DNA from: a bacterium
Lineage (GTDB): Bacteria; Actinomycetota; Acidimicrobiia; Acidimicrobiales; Bin134
DNA length: 64,000 nucleotides
Direction of reading: 5' to 3'
NCBI GenBank assembly: GCA_026705465.1
Contig: JAPPAP010000029.1
Location: forward strand, 1-64,000
The notes under the pieces: generated by a model
Told to the model about the DNA's origin: nothing
The model's database searches: none
What the model saw: only the letters and a program-made list of their open reading frames with translations
Shown here: positions 28,578-38,251 of the stretch, piece by piece
Numbering within the stretch: the first letter of the stretch is position 1
Layout: every line of letters begins with the position of its first letter
Program-made: the position numbers and the translations under genes

Positions 28578-29945
28578 CTACTGATCGCGCGAGGCCAAGT
28601 GAAGGCGAGCCGCACCGGCGGTGTAGAGGGAGCCGGTGATGACCACCGCGTCCTCCTCGGTGGACAGTGCCAGTGCCCGATCTACCGCCTCGCTCACATC
28701 GTCGGCGATCTCGGCATCGATCCCCCGGTTCCGGGCCGCAGCGGCGAGATCGGCAGCCGACAGGGCCCTCGGCCAAGCGGGAGCGCAGCACACCACCAGA
28801 TCGCATCGGGCGCCGGAGGCGTCAATCGCGGCCAGCATGGCATCGGGGTCCTTGTCGCCCATCATGCCCACCACCCAGGTGACTGCGCCCAACACCGTGA
28901 ACTGGTCGGCCAGCGTGTCTGCCGCCGCGGCTAGTCCGTCGGGATTGTGGGCCCCGTCGATCACTAACAGAGGTTGGCGGGCAACTACCTCGAATCGGGC
29001 CGGGACCGTTACGCCGCCCAATGCGTCCAGGAGCGGCTCATCCAGCGCCTGGCCGACAAGGGCTTCGAATGCGGCAATGGCCAGTGCCGCATTCTGTCCT
29101 TGGTGCGCGCCGAACAAGCTGACGTAGACCTGGTCGTAGCGGGTATGGGGAGTGCGCAGCGAAACCAGTCGCCCACCCACCGCCGATCGGTTCTCCACCA
29201 GCTCAAAGTGCTGGCCGGCCACCAGCATCTCTGCTGGGGTCTCCTGGGCGGCAATGGCTACCAGCTCGGGGGCCATAGGCCCTAGCACCGCAGCGGATTC
29301 GGGATGGATGATGCCTGCCTTCTCCCCCATCACCTCCTGCTCCCAACCGGGTCGGCCGTCAGTGTGGTCACGGCCGATGTTGGTGATGACCGCCACCTTG
29401 CTGTTCACGACGTTGGTGGCGTCGTAGCGGCCCAGCTTTCCCACCTCCACTACCGCCAAGTCCACGGCCACATCGGCAAACCAGCGCAGGGCCGCTGAGG
29501 TGACCAGCTCAAACCATGAGGGCACAGAGCTAGCCCGCCCCGTAATCAGATGGTGTTCCACTAGCCGCAGGTGCCCCAGCAGTTCGGCCAGGTCGGCATC
29601 GCCGATAGGGTCGCCGCCCACGGCCATGCGCTCGTTGATGCGCTCGACATGGGGGCTGGTGTAAGCCCCAACGGTCATCCCCCATGCCCCGCCTAAGGCG
29701 GCAATGAGCGCCGCGACCGAGCCCTTGCCATTGGTACCGGTTATGTGGACTGCCGGATAGTCAGCTTGGGGATTTCCCAGCGCCTCCAAAAGCTGGCGCA
29801 TCGGAGCCAGCGACAGGCCGTCGGTATCGCCAGCCGTCGCCTCCAAGTTGACGTGGCCGTCCAGCCACGCTCGGGCTTCAGCCAGGGACGGGAAGTCAGC
29901 TGGCTTGGCGACGGGACCGGTCGGCTGAACGGGCTTTGGCGGCAT
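28578..29945 (-). CDS. folC: Folylpolyglutamate synthase / dihydrofolate synthase
   Basis: This 455-aa Mur-ligase-superfamily enzyme adds glutamate to folates and probably makes dihydrofolate. The motifs are '[24 protein letters not shown]' (P-loop), '[19 protein letters not shown]', '[14 protein letters not shown]' and '[21 protein letters not shown]'. The C-terminal Mur-type domain ends with '[17 protein letters not shown]'. The ATG at 29945 lies 50 nt inside clpX and is the first start giving a normal N-terminus. Longer in-frame starts add residues encoded by clpX in another frame. Confidence 0.93.
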   Translation of the reverse strand: MPPKPVQPTGPVAKPADFPSLAEARAWLDGHVNLEATAGDTDGLSLAPMRQLLEALGNPQADYPAVHITGTNGKGSVAALIAALGGAWGMTVGAYTSPHVERINERMAVGGDPIGDADLAELLGHLRLVEHHLITGRASSVPSWFELVTSAALRWFADVAVDLAVVEVGKLGRYDATNVVNSKVAVITNIGRDHTDGRPGWEQEVMGEKAGIIHPESAAVLGPMAPELVAIAAQETPAEMLVAGQHFELVENRSAVGGRLVSLRTPHTRYDQVYVSLFGAHQGQNAALAIAAFEALVGQALDEPLLDALGGVTVPARFEVVARQPLLVIDGAHNPDGLAAAADTLADQFTVLGAVTWVVGMMGDKDPDAMLAAIDASGARCDLVVCCAPAWPRALSAADLAAAARNRGIDAEIADDVSEAVDRALALSTEEDAVVITGSLYTAGAARLHLASRDQ

Positions 29946-31167
29946 TGAGCAGCTGGGGGGCTTCCTCACCGCGGACGGTTGCCGCGCTGACCACGCATTG
30001 GACCACGTCATCGCGGCTGGGCAGCTCGTACATCACGTCGAGCAACACCTCTTCTAAAATGGCTCTCAGCCCCCGGGCCCCGGTGTTGCGGCTGAGGGCC
30101 AACTCGGCCACCTCGTCCAGCGCCTCATCGCTGATCACCAGTTCTACGTTCTCGAACTCGAAGAACTTGCAGTACTGCTTCACCAGGGCGTTCTTGGGCT
30201 CCACCAGGATCCGTACCAGCATGTCCCGCTCTAGGTGGGAGACCACCCCAACCACCGGCAGGCGGCCGATGAATTCGGGGATGAGGCCAAATTTGATCAG
30301 ATCCTCGGGCTGGACTTGGTTGAATAGCTGGCCGTGGTCGCGCTCAGCATCGGTGCGGATTTCGGCCCCGAAGCCGACGCCGACATTGCCCACTCGATTC
30401 TCGATGATCTGCTCCAAACCGGCGAATGCGCCGCCGACGATGAACAGCACGTTGGTGGTATCGATCTGGATGAACTCCTGATGGGGATGCTTGCGCCCGC
30501 CCTGGGGTGGCACCGATGCGGTAGTGCCCTCCAGGATTTTCAACAGAGCCTGCTGGACACCCTCGCCGGAAACATCGCGGGTGATTGACGGGTTCTCGCT
30601 CTTGCGGGAGATCTTGTCGATCTCGTCGATGTAGATGATGCCGGTTTCCGCCTTCTTGACGTCGTAGTCGGCAGCCTGAATCAGCTTGAGGAGGATGTTC
30701 TCCACGTCCTCGCCCACATACCCGGCCTCAGTCAGCGCGGTAGCGTCGGCGATGGCGAAGGGAACGTTCAGCATCCGGGCCAAGGTCTGAGCCATCAGCG
30801 TCTTGCCGCATCCGGTGGGGCCGAGCAGCAAGATGTTCGACTTGGACAACTCCACCTCGGGGTCGGATGAGCCCATCTGGACTCGCTTGTAGTGGTTGTA
30901 CACCGCCACCGACAGGATCCGCTTGGCGTGCTCTTGGCCGATGATGTAGTCGTTCAAGAAGGAGTAGATCTCCTGGGGTTTAGGGAGCTCCTTGAATCCG
31001 ACGTCGGTGCCTTCGGCCAGCTCTTCCTCGATGATTTCGTTACAGAGGTCGATGCACTCGTCGCAGATGTAGACACCGGGGCCAGCGATCATCTTCTTGA
31101 CCTGCTTCTGAGTCTTGCCGCAGAAGCTGCACTTGAGAAGCTCGCCCCCCTCTCCGAATTTAGCCAT
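29896..31167 (-). CDS. clpX: ATP-dependent Clp protease ATP-binding subunit ClpX
   Basis: This 423-aa AAA+ unfoldase begins with an N-terminal zinc-binding domain ([30 protein letters not shown]). The AAA+ module has Walker A GPTGCGKT, the pore loop 'YVGEDVE', Walker [11 protein letters not shown] and '[13 protein letters not shown]' (sensor 2). '[12 protein letters not shown]' carries the IGF-type ClpP contact region in the IG-R form. A GGGGGAG element lies 8 nt before the ATG. It follows clpP by 72 nt, the common tig-clpP-clpX order. Confidence 0.97.
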   Translation of the reverse strand: MAKFGEGGELLKCSFCGKTQKQVKKMIAGPGVYICDECIDLCNEIIEEELAEGTDVGFKELPKPQEIYSFLNDYIIGQEHAKRILSVAVYNHYKRVQMGSSDPEVELSKSNILLLGPTGCGKTLMAQTLARMLNVPFAIADATALTEAGYVGEDVENILLKLIQAADYDVKKAETGIIYIDEIDKISRKSENPSITRDVSGEGVQQALLKILEGTTASVPPQGGRKHPHQEFIQIDTTNVLFIVGGAFAGLEQIIENRVGNVGVGFGAEIRTDAERDHGQLFNQVQPEDLIKFGLIPEFIGRLPVVGVVSHLERDMLVRILVEPKNALVKQYCKFFEFENVELVISDEALDEVAELALSRNTGARGLRAILEEVLLDVMYELPSRDDVVQCVVSAATVRGEEAPQLLNAAKARSADRSRRQAS

Positions 31168-31239
31168 GGTCTCTGCTCCCCCGGCTTATTCGACCTCCAT
31201 CGGTTGGCCAGTCACGCTTTGCCACGGTTCTTGCTCCCC

Positions 31240-31872
31240 CTACCGGATGGCCGTTATCGGGCCGGCGGCTTCGACGGCATCACGCGACGAGATGACCTCG
31301 TCGATGAGGCCGTATTCCTTGGCGTCCTCGGCGGTCATCACGTAGTCGCGGTCGGTGTCCTGCTTTACCTTCTCGAGATCTTGGCCGGTGTGGCGGGCCA
31401 AGAGCTGCTCAAGCTGGTCCTTGAGCCGCTGGATCTCCCGCGAGGCGATCTCAATGTCGGAAACCTGCCCGGATGCCCCGGCATAGGGCTGGTGGATCAG
31501 CATCCGGGAGTGGGGCAGCGCCAAGCGCTTGCCAGGAGCACCCGCGGCCAGCAGCACGGCGGCAGCCGACGCTGCTTGACCGAAGCAGATGGTGGTGATG
31601 TCGGGCTTCAGGTACTGCATGGTGTCGTAGATCGCGAACATGGCGTTTATGTCGCCACCCGGACTGTTGATGTAGAGGTTGATGTCTTTGTCGGGGTTCT
31701 CCGACTCCAAGTGCAGAAGCTGGGCGCAAATGAGATTGGCCACGGTGTCGTCGATCGGAGTCCCCAAGAAGATGATGTTCTCCTTGAGCAGGCGGGAATA
31801 GAGGTCGAATGAGCGCTCGCCCCGGTTGGTCTGTTCGACCACGACTGGCACCATGTAGTTCTGAGGTCTCAT
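31240..31872 (-). CDS. clpP: ATP-dependent Clp protease proteolytic subunit ClpP
   Basis: This 210-aa serine protease assembles as tetradecamers and degrades substrates fed by ClpX. It has '[41 protein letters not shown]', catalytic Ser in '[14 protein letters not shown]', and His in '[18 protein letters not shown]'. The ATG overlaps the tig stop by 4 nt (ATGA), so translation is coupled. Only one clpP is visible; many actinobacteria have two paralogues, and any second copy lies outside the window. Confidence 0.97.
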   Translation of the reverse strand: MRPQNYMVPVVVEQTNRGERSFDLYSRLLKENIIFLGTPIDDTVANLICAQLLHLESENPDKDINLYINSPGGDINAMFAIYDTMQYLKPDITTICFGQAASAAAVLLAAGAPGKRLALPHSRMLIHQPYAGASGQVSDIEIASREIQRLKDQLEQLLARHTGQDLEKVKQDTDRDYVMTAEDAKEYGLIDEVISSRDAVEAAGPITAIR

Positions 31873-33236
31873 GTGATTTGGCTCTCGGTGGTGGTGGGGG
31901 GAAGGTCAGACTCGTCGTCGGGATTCAGGCTAGACCGCTCAATGGGGTTTCCGTCGGGATCTTTTATCTCAACCCGCTCCAAAACCCATTCCCGTGTCCT
32001 GCGCATCTTTGCGTCCAATCGTACCCCCTTGAGACTGCTTTCATCGGCAGCGAATACCGATGACTTGAGCTCATCAACGGTCTGACCCACTTGGGCGGCC
32101 AGCATGGCCAGCTCGAAATCCACGTCCTCATCAGTGACTTCGATGGACTCCGCCGCAGCCACGGCCCGCAGGGCTAGGTCGGTTTTCGCCTCTTGGAGGG
32201 CGGGTTCGCGCAGCGCCTCGGCCATCTCCTCAACAGTCTGACCGATGGCCTCCAGATAGGCGTCCATCTCGACACCTTGGCTGCCCAGACGCATCTGGAG
32301 GGTCCGCAGGCGATGTTGTACTTCGGCGTCCACTAGGGCCGCGGGTATGTCGTCGATCACCAGCTCGGCGAGCTGTTCGCCCACCTGGTTGGCCAAAGAG
32401 GCCAAGGCGTTGGCCCGCTTGGCCCGAGCGATGTTCCCACAGACGTCGGCCCGCAGCTCATCAGCGGTGTCGAACTCAGAGGCCTCTTGGGCGAATTCGT
32501 CGTCAAAGTCAGGCAGAACCGTCTCCTGCACCTCTTTGACCAGGATGCGGAACCGCAACAGCCCGTCTTCGTCGGGATCGGGGTGCTGGGCATTGAACTC
32601 CAAAATGTCACCGGCTTTGGAACCGCGGAGCTGTTCGTCTATCTCGGGTACGACAGCCCCTTGGCCCACCTCATAGGCATAGTCGTCCACGGTGAGACCC
32701 TCGACCTCCTCGCCGTTGTAGGTCCCGTAGATGTCCATGGTCACGTTGTCGCCGTCGATTGCCGGCCGGTTGACCGGGGCCAACTCGCCGAACTGTTTGC
32801 GAAGTTGGTCCACCTGCTTGGCGACCTCATCGTCGGTGGGCACAGGGCTGGGCACCTCAGCCTTGAGCTGGTCGTAGCCGGTGATGGAGATCAGGGGCCG
32901 TACCTCGACCACCGCGTCGAAGCTGACCAGGCCATCCTCGGCCCCGCTGGTTATGTCGATCTCCGGGGGGGCGATGACGTCAACATCGTGGTCGACTACG
33001 GCCTGGGCGTAGTACTCGGGAACAGCATCGCTGAGAGCCTCTCCCCGAGCTGCCTGGGGACCTAATCGGGCCTCCAACACTCGGCGAGGAGCTTTGCCGG
33101 GGCGGAATCCGGGCAGACGTACTTGGCGGGCGAGCTTACGGAAGGCCTCGTCCAGCTTCTGCTCGAATTCCTCCGCTTCGATATCCACCGACACCTTGAC
33201 CCGGTTGCCTTCCAGGACCTCGACCGTGCTCCTCAC
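31869..33236 (-). CDS. tig: Trigger factor
   Basis: This 455-aa ribosome-associated chaperone and prolyl isomerase has the N-terminal ribosome-binding domain '[23 protein letters not shown]', which contains the GFR-x-GK signature. A PPIase region (about 160-250, '[27 protein letters not shown]') and a helical C-terminal arm follow. The acidic tail is short. The start is GTG; TAAACT (minus strand, 33246-33251) lies 9 nt upstream, a possible promoter. It is the first gene of tig-clpP-clpX. Confidence 0.95.
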   Translation of the reverse strand: MRSTVEVLEGNRVKVSVDIEAEEFEQKLDEAFRKLARQVRLPGFRPGKAPRRVLEARLGPQAARGEALSDAVPEYYAQAVVDHDVDVIAPPEIDITSGAEDGLVSFDAVVEVRPLISITGYDQLKAEVPSPVPTDDEVAKQVDQLRKQFGELAPVNRPAIDGDNVTMDIYGTYNGEEVEGLTVDDYAYEVGQGAVVPEIDEQLRGSKAGDILEFNAQHPDPDEDGLLRFRILVKEVQETVLPDFDDEFAQEASEFDTADELRADVCGNIARAKRANALASLANQVGEQLAELVIDDIPAALVDAEVQHRLRTLQMRLGSQGVEMDAYLEAIGQTVEEMAEALREPALQEAKTDLALRAVAAAESIEVTDEDVDFELAMLAAQVGQTVDELKSSVFAADESSLKGVRLDAKMRRTREWVLERVEIKDPDGNPIERSSLNPDDESDLPPTTTESQIT

Positions 33237-33322
33237 AGGTGTGGCAGTTTACCGGCGACCCCTCAAATCCTCGTGTCGTAGCCGGTCGCCAACACAACCA
33301 GATTTAATGATTCCCCAGCTAT

Positions 33323-33347
33323 GCGGGTGTAGTTCGGTGGCAGAACC
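33323..33347 (+). pseudogene. 5' fragment of a tRNA-Gly (partial duplicate)
   Basis: The 25 bases starting GCGGGTGTAGTTCGGTGGCA match the acceptor 5' strand and D-arm of the intact tRNA-Gly that starts 47 bp downstream, with two differences. No anticodon arm, T-arm or 3' acceptor follows, so it cannot fold as a tRNA. Confidence 0.75.
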
Positions 33348-33369
33348 GGTAGCATCCTCGGCTAAATCC

Positions 33370-33440
33370 GCGGGTGTAGTTCAGTGGTAGAACCCCAGCC
33401 TTCCAAGCTGATGACGCGAGTTCGATTCTCGTCACCCGCT
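33370..33440 (+). tRNA. tRNA-Gly, anticodon TCC
   Basis: The 71-nt cloverleaf has acceptor GCGGGTG paired with CACCCGC (33433-33439) and discriminator T. The D-arm is GTTC-AGTGGTA-GAAC, and the anticodon loop CTTCCAA puts TCC at 33402-33404. The T-arm is GCGAG-TTCGATT-CTCGT with one weak end pair. The top pair of the anticodon stem is C-A, so that stem has four good pairs. CCA is not encoded. Its 3' end overlaps the stop region of the convergent SGNH gene by 9 nt. Confidence 0.95.
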
Positions 33441-34820
33441 CTCTTCGAATTCCCACCTTTCTCGGGCGACCTCCACGATCTTTGCTGCCACCCAGGCGGA
33501 CCCCGTGCGGTTGATGTGTACTCCGTCTTCTTGTCGAACCCGAACAGGGTCGCCTCCCGATGGCGGGGTGAGGATCTCCTGATAGGGGTCATCGCCGCCA
33601 AACAGGTTCCAGACGTCCACCATTGTCACACTGGGGCGGACCAGGGTCACCGGCCGTGAGACCTCGTTAATCACCGGATTTCCCGTGCGGAACGGCTCGG
33701 TCCGGGCCGGGGGTAGGCCAACCCAAACCACATGGCGGTGGGAGGCGGCAAGAGTGTCGAAGGTGATGTGCATACGCCAAGCCCACTCAGACCTCCATGC
33801 GTCGGACCCCGGGATCAATACCAATCCGTCGGCTGACTGCATGGCTTGCCAATCGTTTCCTCCCATGATCAACACGACCAGCTCGGGATCGTGTTCGACC
33901 ACAATTTCGAGGAATTCGGCCGGCCAATTGAAGAAATCGGGCCGGGCCAACCCGGTGCCGTTGCGGGAGTCCACGGTCACGTCAAGCAACCCGCCGTCAA
34001 CCGCACCGGCCAGCGCGTGGCCGGGATAGAAGGCCTGACTGTCACCAGCCACGTACACCCGCAGCGGTTGTTCGGCTGTGACGGTGCGAATCTTGGGAGG
34101 TAGCAGCGAGGCGTCCGTCGGGGGGAGAGGTGGCAGCGGCAGTCCCGCGTCGTCAAAGCCGAGCACGAGGTCGGGGGAGGCCCCAGTCGGCTCAATTTCT
34201 CCGTTCGGGTCGTCGCCTCTCGTGGGCGTGGGGCTCCCATCTGGGCTTGGGCTGGCACCCGGGGTTGGGCTCCCATTCGGAGAGGGGCTTCCTCCCAGAG
34301 CCGGGGTCTCAGAAAGGGCGGTGGGCTCGGGGGCTCCCACTGCTTCGGGGACCGATGACTGCTCGTCCTGCACCGGCGATTCTGTTTGCGCGGGGGCGCC
34401 AGTAGCCGCCGGTGCCTCGGTAGCTGCCGGTGCCGTAGAGGTGGCTGTCGGGGCTGATACCGATGATGACTCCCGCCCCCGGGCCAAGTTGGCGGCCACC
34501 GCTTGAATGCTGTCCACCCTCTCTCCGGCATCGGTGCCTACCCCGCGGATGTCAGTAATGAGGTCGTAGGGACGGTTCAATGCCAGGAAATTGGCCACCC
34601 GGTCGACTCCTTCGGCCACGTCCAACCATCGGTCCCGGCTGTCGCCCAGCGGCTGGCGTTCGGCGATCTCCACCAACTTGCCGCTCACCAAGAACATGGT
34701 CAGCAATAGGCAGCCCAAGACCCCCGTTGCCATCCTCGCCACGCTGGAGGCGCCGCGGCCAGATCCAGAGTTGCCCATGTCGGATTCGGGGCTGCCCATG
34801 TCAGAACTGGAAATAGCCAT
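33432..34820 (-). CDS. SGNH-hydrolase-like (DUF459-type) secreted/anchored protein, partner of MBOAT
   Basis: This 462-aa protein has an N-terminal membrane segment (MATGVLGCLLLTMFLVSGKLV) and a long Ser/Pro/Thr/Ala-rich extracytoplasmic linker with GSPSPNGSPTPGASPSPDGSPTP repeats. The C-terminal SGNH/GDSL domain has 'LRVYVAGDSQAFYPGHAL' (block I Ser), 'LVVLIMGGNDWQAM' (Asn block) and 'RQEDGVHINRTGSAWVA' (D-x-x-H block). With the MBOAT acyltransferase immediately upstream it forms a familiar pair that O-acylates a cell-surface polymer. The ATG at 34820 is one base after the MBOAT stop. The N-terminus comes from a 21-bp tandem repeat (MAISSSD/MGSPESD). The stop lies inside the tRNA-Gly acceptor region. 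Confidence 0.82.
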   Translation of the reverse strand: MAISSSDMGSPESDMGNSGSGRGASSVARMATGVLGCLLLTMFLVSGKLVEIAERQPLGDSRDRWLDVAEGVDRVANFLALNRPYDLITDIRGVGTDAGERVDSIQAVAANLARGRESSSVSAPTATSTAPAATEAPAATGAPAQTESPVQDEQSSVPEAVGAPEPTALSETPALGGSPSPNGSPTPGASPSPDGSPTPTRGDDPNGEIEPTGASPDLVLGFDDAGLPLPPLPPTDASLLPPKIRTVTAEQPLRVYVAGDSQAFYPGHALAGAVDGGLLDVTVDSRNGTGLARPDFFNWPAEFLEIVVEHDPELVVLIMGGNDWQAMQSADGLVLIPGSDAWRSEWAWRMHITFDTLAASHRHVVWVGLPPARTEPFRTGNPVINEVSRPVTLVRPSVTMVDVWNLFGGDDPYQEILTPPSGGDPVRVRQEDGVHINRTGSAWVAAKIVEVARERWEFEESG

Positions 34821-34836
34821 GTCAGAACTGGAAGTA
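34774..34836 (-). repeat. Tandem 21-bp repeat spanning the MBOAT stop / SGNH start
   Basis: Adjacent units at 34795-34815 and 34816-34836 match at 19 of 21 positions, and a decayed third unit lies at 34774-34794. Each unit carries a CATGTC core, so each supplies an in-frame ATG for the SGNH gene seven codons apart. Confidence 0.9.
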
Positions 34837-36258
34837 GATGTAGTCGGCCACCCCTTCGGGGCCGAGGGCGACAACGATCATGGTCCACACCGAGAAACCC
34901 ACCGCGGTCAAGCCGAGCGGAGTCTTCGCCAGTGCATCCGATCCCTTCTCGGCCCAAGACCGGGGCAAGAACTGAGCGGCAAGGGCAGCAGCGATAGCCA
35001 GGGCCACCAGTGGATTCAGCAGTTCAGGGCCGGTGCCCCACCCGGTGAACAGCCGAACGAGCACGTCGCCAGCGCGGCCCAGCGTCTCGCTGTTGAACAG
35101 CACCCAGCCCAGGCACACGAAGTGGAAGACCCCGAGCCGCCGCACCCATAGCCGGGTGGTGTCCGACGGGGTCCAGCGCCGGCCTAAGAGAGCCAGTTCC
35201 CGCTGCCTTGGACCTCTCCCGACTTCCCTGCGCCACCGCTCCACCGCTAGTCCCGCGCCGTGGTAGATGCCCCAGATGATGAACACCCCGGCCGCGCCGT
35301 GCCATAGGCCCCCCAAGGCCATGGTGATGAGCAGGTTTCGGTAGGTGGCCAAGCGCCCTCGGCGATTGCCCCCCAATGGGATATAGAGATAATCCCGCAG
35401 CCAGCGTGACAGCGTCATGTGCCACCGCCGCCAGAAGTCCTGAATGGAGTCGGACACATAGGGGACATCGAAGTTCTGGGGGAAGCGGAACCCCATCAGC
35501 AGAGCCACGCCGATGGCCATGTCGGTGTAGCCGGAGAAGTCGGCGTAAATCTGCACGGCGTAGCCGTAGATCCCGGCAAGTATGTCGAGAGCACCGTGCT
35601 CGCCGGGGGACTCAAAGGCGTCTTTCACCACCGCCCGGGCCAAAAAGTCGGCAATGACCACCTTCTTGAACATGCCCCGGCCGATGAGCCTGACCGCGTG
35701 GGCTACCTCCGCCCGGTCGGGACGGGTTTCGGAGCGCAGCTGGGGCATGAATTCAGTGGCCCGCACGATCGGGCCGGCTACCAGCTGGGGGAAGAACGAC
35801 AAGTAGACCGCGAAATCGAGCAGCATTGCTTCTTCAGTGCGGCCCCTGTGCACGTCAACCACGTAGCTGATGGCCTGGAAGGTGAAGAACGACACCCCCA
35901 CTGGCAGCACGATGTCGAGGGCGGGACTGGAGATTCCCAGGTTGCGGTCGAGGCTGTCGGTGAAAAAGTCGTAGTACTTGAAGAAGGCCAGAACGCCGAG
36001 CGACAGCGTCACTCCACCAGCCACCGCGGCCTTGCGGACCCGCTCGCTGCTGGCCCGCACGTTGATGGCGGCGGCGATCGCATTCCCCAGGGTCATTCCC
36101 ACCAGCAGCAGCACAAAGCGGGCGTCCCAGGCGGCATAGAACCAGTAGGAGGCCCCCAGCAGGAACAGCTTCCACGGCACCGGCCATCGCCGCAATGCCC
36201 AAGCTACCGGCAGCACTACCGCGAAGAACGCGGCAAAGCTGAAAGTAGGGAAAAGCAC
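34822..36258 (-). CDS. MBOAT-family O-acyltransferase (AlgI-like)
   Basis: This 478-aa polytopic membrane protein of the MBOAT family transfers acyl groups, usually acetyl, across the membrane to a surface polymer. It shows the AlgI/PatA pattern 'SLGVLAFFKYYDFF', 'LPVGVSFFTFQAISYVVDVHRG', 'FFPQLVAGPIVRATEFMPQL' and 'DFWRRWHMTLSRWLRDYLYIPLGGNRRG'. The catalytic His lies in 'NLLITMALGGLWHGAAGVFIIWG'. I chose the GTG at 36258 (MLFPTFSFAAFF) because TAGCTT lies exactly 7 nt upstream and this is the usual family N-terminus; a TTG nine bases earlier is less likely. The SGNH partner follows at one base. Confidence 0.92.
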   Translation of the reverse strand: MLFPTFSFAAFFAVVLPVAWALRRWPVPWKLFLLGASYWFYAAWDARFVLLLVGMTLGNAIAAAINVRASSERVRKAAVAGGVTLSLGVLAFFKYYDFFTDSLDRNLGISSPALDIVLPVGVSFFTFQAISYVVDVHRGRTEEAMLLDFAVYLSFFPQLVAGPIVRATEFMPQLRSETRPDRAEVAHAVRLIGRGMFKKVVIADFLARAVVKDAFESPGEHGALDILAGIYGYAVQIYADFSGYTDMAIGVALLMGFRFPQNFDVPYVSDSIQDFWRRWHMTLSRWLRDYLYIPLGGNRRGRLATYRNLLITMALGGLWHGAAGVFIIWGIYHGAGLAVERWRREVGRGPRQRELALLGRRWTPSDTTRLWVRRLGVFHFVCLGWVLFNSETLGRAGDVLVRLFTGWGTGPELLNPLVALAIAAALAAQFLPRSWAEKGSDALAKTPLGLTAVGFSVWTMIVVALGPEGVADYIYFQF

Positions 36259-36336
36259 CCCCGCCAAGCTACAGCCAGCTAGTGCTGAGCTACACAGCGC
36301 ATCCGAGTATCAATGAGTTCCATCGATTTCGAAAAG

Positions 36337-36411
36337 CGCCCACGGCAGGATTCGAACCTGCGACCTTGGACTTAGGAGGTCCCTGCTCTGTCCTGACTGA
36401 GCTACGTGGGC
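36337..36411 (-). tRNA. tRNA-Arg, anticodon CCT
   Basis: The 75-nt cloverleaf on the minus strand has acceptor GCCCACG/CGTGGGC with discriminator G, and D-arm GCTC...GAGC. The anticodon loop CTCCTAA puts CCT at 36376-36374, and the T-arm is GCAGG-TTCGAAT-CCTGC. The outer pair of the anticodon stem is G-A. CCA is not encoded. It reads the AGG codon. Confidence 0.94.
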
Positions 36412-36558
36412 GGGCTGGCGCGAAAAACGGCGCGAAATAGACAGTAGCAAGCTGGTTGCGAGACTCGAGGTGGGGATTAGCGAATAGGTTGTGGTCCCGG
36501 AGGATCTGGGGAACATGAACTTGCATAGTGCGTCTTTGGCCGGGCGTGCCTGTTGATC

Positions 36559-38055
36559 ATGGCCGCTGATCGACAGCAGCCTGGGTTCGAGCGTCGGGCG
36601 TACATGCTGGACGTTTCCAGGGACCGGGTCCCCACCAACGAAACCCTTGAGTGGCTGGCTGGTGCGATGACGATACTCGGGTTCAATGAACTGCAGCTCT
36701 ATGTCGAGCATGCCTTCACCTATGCGGACCACGAGGATGTCTGGCGGGAGGCTTCGGCGCTCACCCCCGGCGACCTGCGGTGGCTAGACAGAGTCTGCGA
36801 GGCCAATGGGGTAGACCTCGTGGCCAACCTAAATTGCTTCGGCCACATGGAGCGATGGCTGTCCCATGAGCGGTATCGGAATCTCGCCGAATGCCCAGAC
36901 GGGGCTCCCAACCTCTTCGGTGCAGGCAAGATGCGGCCCGGATGTCTGGCACCAACCCCAGCCAACGCAACATTCGCGGTGGCCCTGGCTCGGGAGATGG
37001 CCGCTGCCGTCCGCCATCGCCGAATCCACATCGGCGGCGACGAACCGTTCGAGCTCGGCGAGGGCGTCTCCGCACAGGAAGTGGCCGAACGCGGACGCAG
37101 CGCCGTGTACGTGGAGCATCTGTGCCGAATAATCGAGCCGCTCATCGCCGATGGACACGAGGTGATGTTCTGGGCCGACCAGCTGCGCCAAGACCGGGAC
37201 TTGATTCCCAAGATCCCGATGGGAGCGGTACCCGTGGTGTGGAATTACGAGGCACCGTCGGAGACCGGGTGGGAGGCCATGCTTCCGCCCGAACTCATAG
37301 AGCGCCTCGGCCTCCCCGAAGACCCGCATCTCGGCTTCGAGTCGCATGCCCGCCTGCTAGCCGACGCTGACGTGCCTTTCTGGGTGGCACCCGGGACCGG
37401 ATCGTGGAATTCGCTGATCGGCAGGAATCGCAACGCGGCGGCCAATATCGCCGACGCTGCCGCTGTCGGTGCCGCCAACCAATCACCGGGCCTTCTGCTG
37501 ACCGATTGGGGCGATAACGGGCACTTCCAGCCCCTGGCGGTGTCTTTGCCGTCGATGGCGCGAGCCGGGGCCGCCGCCATGGGCCACCCGACCAGCGATC
37601 CCGCCCAAGTCGCCGACAAAGTAGAAGCGGTATTGGGCTGCGATCCCGGCATTGGCGCCCTCATCGATCGCCTGGGCCACATCGGCGAAGACCTGGGCAT
37701 GACGGCTATCAATTCGAGCCCGATCTTCGTCGTCCTCTGCCACACCGGTCTGCCCGGATTCGGCGAACCCGACCCCGAGGCTCTCGCTGCTGGCCTTGAG
37801 ACCCTGGCTGTGGCCCAAGAGCGCTTCAACGAGCCCATAGGCGGACCTCGCGGCCCGATTGTGGCCGCAGAGATGCAGGCTGCTTGCCAGCTGGCAGAAA
37901 TCGGCCTGCGCCGCCTCGGCATTCAGCACGGCCTCGACGTGGAGGCACCCACCGCAAGTGAGGTCAACGAAGCAGCCAAAGCCCAAAGAAGCGCATGGCT
38001 GCTCTCCAGCCGCCCAGGAGGCCTCGACGACTCCATCAACAAACTGAACCGCTAA
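36559..38055 (+). CDS. Glycoside hydrolase family 20-like protein
   Basis: This 498-aa protein has a TIM-barrel beginning 'RRAYMLDVSRDRVPTNETLEWLAGAMTILGFNELQLYVEHAFTY', typical of bacterial GH20-like beta-N-acetylhexosaminidases. The catalytic Asp-Glu pair is in 'RRIHIGGDEPFELG' (about 161-162), followed by 'EVMFWADQLRQDRDLI' and 'GLLLTDWGDNGHFQP'. There is no signal peptide, so it may act in the cytoplasm on imported N-acetylhexosaminides or recycled wall sugars. The ATG at 36559 is preferred over an in-frame TTG two codons earlier; no ribosome-binding site or TAnnnT box is obvious. It stands alone and faces the xsc cluster. Confidence 0.8.
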   Translation: MAADRQQPGFERRAYMLDVSRDRVPTNETLEWLAGAMTILGFNELQLYVEHAFTYADHEDVWREASALTPGDLRWLDRVCEANGVDLVANLNCFGHMERWLSHERYRNLAECPDGAPNLFGAGKMRPGCLAPTPANATFAVALAREMAAAVRHRRIHIGGDEPFELGEGVSAQEVAERGRSAVYVEHLCRIIEPLIADGHEVMFWADQLRQDRDLIPKIPMGAVPVVWNYEAPSETGWEAMLPPELIERLGLPEDPHLGFESHARLLADADVPFWVAPGTGSWNSLIGRNRNAAANIADAAAVGAANQSPGLLLTDWGDNGHFQPLAVSLPSMARAGAAAMGHPTSDPAQVADKVEAVLGCDPGIGALIDRLGHIGEDLGMTAINSSPIFVVLCHTGLPGFGEPDPEALAAGLETLAVAQERFNEPIGGPRGPIVAAEMQAACQLAEIGLRRLGIQHGLDVEAPTASEVNEAAKAQRSAWLLSSRPGGLDDSINKLNR

Positions 38056-38143
38056 CGACCCCGCCGCCACCTCGATGAGCGTCTTTACCTAAAAGAACAT
38101 AAAAAGAACTGAAAATAGGTTAGGGGTAATAGCCTGACCGGAA

Positions 38144-38218
38144 GGGTGGCTCGGCCCACCCGGTCCGGTCCTTCAACCTTGTACTCGGCACCGGACCGGG
38201 ATCGGGCCGAGTCCACCC
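38144..38218. terminator. Large inverted repeat between convergent genes
   Basis: The left arm 38144-38169 (GGGTGGCTCGGCCCACCC...) pairs with 38190-38218 around a 20-nt loop. Outer (GGGTGG), middle (CTCGGCCC) and inner (CGGTCCGGT) segments are perfectly complementary, broken by small bulges. It lies in the 196-bp gap between the 3' ends of the GH20-like gene and xsc, so it probably ends transcription from one or both sides. No T-run follows either arm. Confidence 0.6.
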
Positions 38219-38251
38219 TACCCCATCGATGCTGGTCCTTCTACCCTGCTT

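Noticed and set aside
33323-33369. A second functional tRNA-Gly
   Set aside because: Only the acceptor 5' strand and D-arm are present; no anticodon stem, T-arm or 3' acceptor can be found.
36337-36411. tRNA-Leu reading of the minus-strand tRNA
   Set aside because: The variable loop is short and the loop CTCCTAA places CCT as the anticodon, so it is tRNA-Arg.
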